From Simplicispira sedimenti (lineage in GTDB: Bacteria; Pseudomonadota; Gammaproteobacteria; Burkholderiales; Burkholderiaceae_C), in assembly GCF_022760965.1 (NCBI RefSeq), contig NZ_JAKVIJ010000006.1, positions 62,001 to 126,000 of the forward strand: a stretch of DNA of 64,000 nucleotides. The letters run 5' to 3'. The notes beneath the pieces are model-generated. The model saw only the letters and a list, made by a program, of their open reading frames with translations. It was not told the DNA's origin and searched no databases. Positions within the stretch are counted from its first letter, which is position 1. Every line of letters begins with the position of its first letter. This document shows positions 62,732 to 64,000 of the stretch, piece after piece. A program made the translations under genes and the position numbers.

Positions 62732-63811
62732 TCAGCAGCCTCCCGTGCGCTGCGGAGCCAGCATCAGCGCGCCGTGGCTGGCAAACACGTAGATCTGCGA
62801 CGGGTCGAAATACAGTGTCACAGCAGACCCCAGTTCAAAATAGTGCACCCCCGTGAGTTGTGCCACCACCTCGCCCAGCGGCGTGGCGGCATGCACAAAG
62901 GTGTCGGAGCCCGAAATCTCGGCCAGCTCCACCTCACCCTGCAAGGCCACATCGCCGGGGCGCTGGTGCACGCGCAGCGCGCTGGCGCGCAGCCCCACGG
63001 TCAGGTCCGGCGCACTGGCGATCGGCAATGGCTGGCGCGGCGCCAGCTCCAGCCCACCCTGCAGGCGCAGGCCCGTGCCCATGGCCACGGCAGGCACCAA
63101 GTTGATGGGGGGATCGCTGAAGGCGCGTGCCACACGCAGCGAGCACGGCTCGTGGAACACATCGGCCGTGGGGCCATATTGCAGCAGCCGCCCCTCGTCC
63201 AGCACAGCGGTGTAGCCGCCCAGCAGCAACGCCTCTGCCGGCTCCGTGGTGGCATAGACCACGGTGGATTGGCCCGCCGCAAACAGTTGCGACAACTCCT
63301 CGCGCAACTCCTCGCGCAGCTTGTAGTCCAGGTTCACCAGCGGCTCGTCCAGCAGCATCAGCGGCGCTCCCTTGGCAAGCGCACGCGCCAGCGCCACGCG
63401 TTGCTGCTGCCCTCCCGACAGTTCGGCAGGCAAACGGTCCAGGAACATGTCGATGTGCAGGCGCTCGGCCAGTTCGCGCACGCGCCCGGCAATGTTCGAT
63501 TCGCCGCGCAGCTTGAGCGGTGAGGCGATGTTGTCGGCAACGGTGAGCGAGGGATAGTTGATGAACTGCTGATAGACCATGGCCACATTGCGCTCACGCA
63601 CCGGCATGCCGGTCACATCGCGCCCGTCCACGCGTACCTTGCCGCCCGTGGGCTCGTCCAGCCCGGCCATGATGCGCATCAGGCTGGTCTTTCCCGCCTG
63701 GGTGGCGCCCAGCAGCACGGTCACCGCATTGCTGTGCAATGCCATGTCCATGTCGTACAACCAGGTCTGTGCGCCCACTTTCTTGTGGATGCACTCCAAA
63801 ACCAGCTCCAT
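62732..63811 (-). CDS. glpS: Glycerol ABC transporter ATPase GlpS
   Basis: 359 residues. The ATG (MELVLECIHKKVG) is set by AAAGGGTGAG upstream; an earlier in-frame ATG at 63895 is not supported. Walker A GATQAGKTS, Q-loop VYQQFINYPS, signature LSGGQQQR and Walker B LLDEPLVNLD are intact, but the H-loop reads YATTEPAEAL, with Thr in place of the usual His. First gene of the glycerol operon. Confidence 0.92.
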   Translation of the reverse strand: MELVLECIHKKVGAQTWLYDMDMALHSNAVTVLLGATQAGKTSLMRIMAGLDEPTGGKVRVDGRDVTGMPVRERNVAMVYQQFINYPSLTVADNIASPLKLRGESNIAGRVRELAERLHIDMFLDRLPAELSGGQQQRVALARALAKGAPLMLLDEPLVNLDYKLREELREELSQLFAAGQSTVVYATTEPAEALLLGGYTAVLDEGRLLQYGPTADVFHEPCSLRVARAFSDPPINLVPAVAMGTGLRLQGGLELAPRQPLPIASAPDLTVGLRASALRVHQRPGDVALQGEVELAEISGSDTFVHAATPLGEVVAQLTGVHYFELGSAVTLYFDPSQIYVFASHGALMLAPQRTGGC

Positions 63812-63988
63812 GTGCTCACCCTTTGCAACAACCCGCACTGCCAGGCCCGCTAATTGCGAACCGGTTGCGGCGCGTTGATTTTCGTATTTTTTCATTTTTG
63901 TTCTTTTTTGCGCGAATAGACCTAAGGTTAACCCTTAAATTTTTCCTTTTTTTTCGCTTTACAGTATTGCCACCGCTACACCGAGGCC
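63812..63988. promoter_or_regulatory. Regulatory region of the glycerol operon
   Basis: Very A/T-rich with repeated TTTT-C/G blocks (TTTTCG, TTTTTTC, TTTTTG, TTTTTTG at 8-9 base intervals from 63872 to 63915) and a GGTTAACC palindrome near 63927. It separates glpS from a possible start at 63989. A DeoR/GlpR-type repressor may bind the repeats; no site can be proven. Confidence 0.45.
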
Positions 63989-64000
63989 ATGAGCGTGAAC
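63989..64000 (+). CDS. Possible start of a divergent gene (cut at window end)
   Basis: ATG with CGAGG two bases upstream, encoding M-S-V-N at the window edge, divergent from glpS. A regulator such as GlpR (DeoR family) is often at this place in glycerol operons. Only four codons are visible, so this is a suggestion from context only. Confidence 0.25.

Noticed and set aside
63812..63988. A defined GlpR operator in the glycerol promoter region
   Set aside because: T-rich blocks recur but no clear inverted or direct repeat matching a known DeoR-type operator can be fixed.

Overview
The window is a contiguous, GC-rich chromosomal segment from a betaproteobacterium, most likely of the family Comamonadaceae (Acidovorax-like). 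This placement is an inference. It rests on the protein families, the spc/alpha ribosomal cluster, a PhaM-like polyhydroxyalkanoate granule protein, and short intergenic repeats of a kind I associate with this family. There is no prophage, insertion sequence, CRISPR array or rRNA operon. Almost every base is in or next to a housekeeping or conserved accessory gene.

Left part (1-20.9 kb): the end of a Rep-type helicase, outer-membrane phospholipase A, a UspA protein divergent from tgt, a stand-alone AAA/DUF4143 ATPase with an apparently leaderless palindromic promoter, a glutathione S-transferase, and a minus-strand run of envelope genes (DUF3597, zinc-ribbon membrane protein, DUF2145, STM0539-like, YiaA/B-like). 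Next come a saccharopine-dehydrogenase-like reductase, an LplT-PlsC fusion, a ceramidase-superfamily membrane protein, two regulators, a TetR/DUF2867/ABC1-kinase/membrane-protein operon with a clear TetR-type operator, and a WXXGXW/thrombospondin-3 repeat protein. A tandem glycine riboswitch then leads into a D-amino-acid dehydrogenase (dadA).

Middle (21-46.8 kb): a minus-strand signalling block with a sensor kinase, a NarL-type response regulator, a chemoreceptor and a 1490-residue PAS/GAF/GGDEF/EAL protein. It is followed by sulfite dehydrogenase sorAB, divergent from a PhnD-rhodanese fusion, then a FIST protein, the PhaM-like protein, a copper chaperone PCu(A)C with DUF2946, a DksA/TraR zinc-finger protein, and the overlapping recC-recB-recD operon.

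Right part (46.8-64 kb): initiator tRNA-fMet, then (minus strand) the ribosomal spc and alpha operons from rplN to rplQ, including secY and rpoA. The series starts at rplN with its own strong promoter directly behind glpD, so it is detached here from the S10 operon. Upstream is a complete glycerol uptake and oxidation operon: ABC transporter glpS-glpT-glpP-glpQ-DUF2160-glpV, then glpD. A possible divergent start codon lies at the last bases.

The most notable signals are the riboswitch-dadA unit with a dispersed repeat between aptamer and start codon; a six-copy dispersed repeat family, one copy of which is translated inside recC; two matching GTATC-N7-GATAC dyads; a 7-2-7 NarL-type dyad in front of the chemoreceptor; and a predicted asymmetric ATPase pair in the glycerol transporter.
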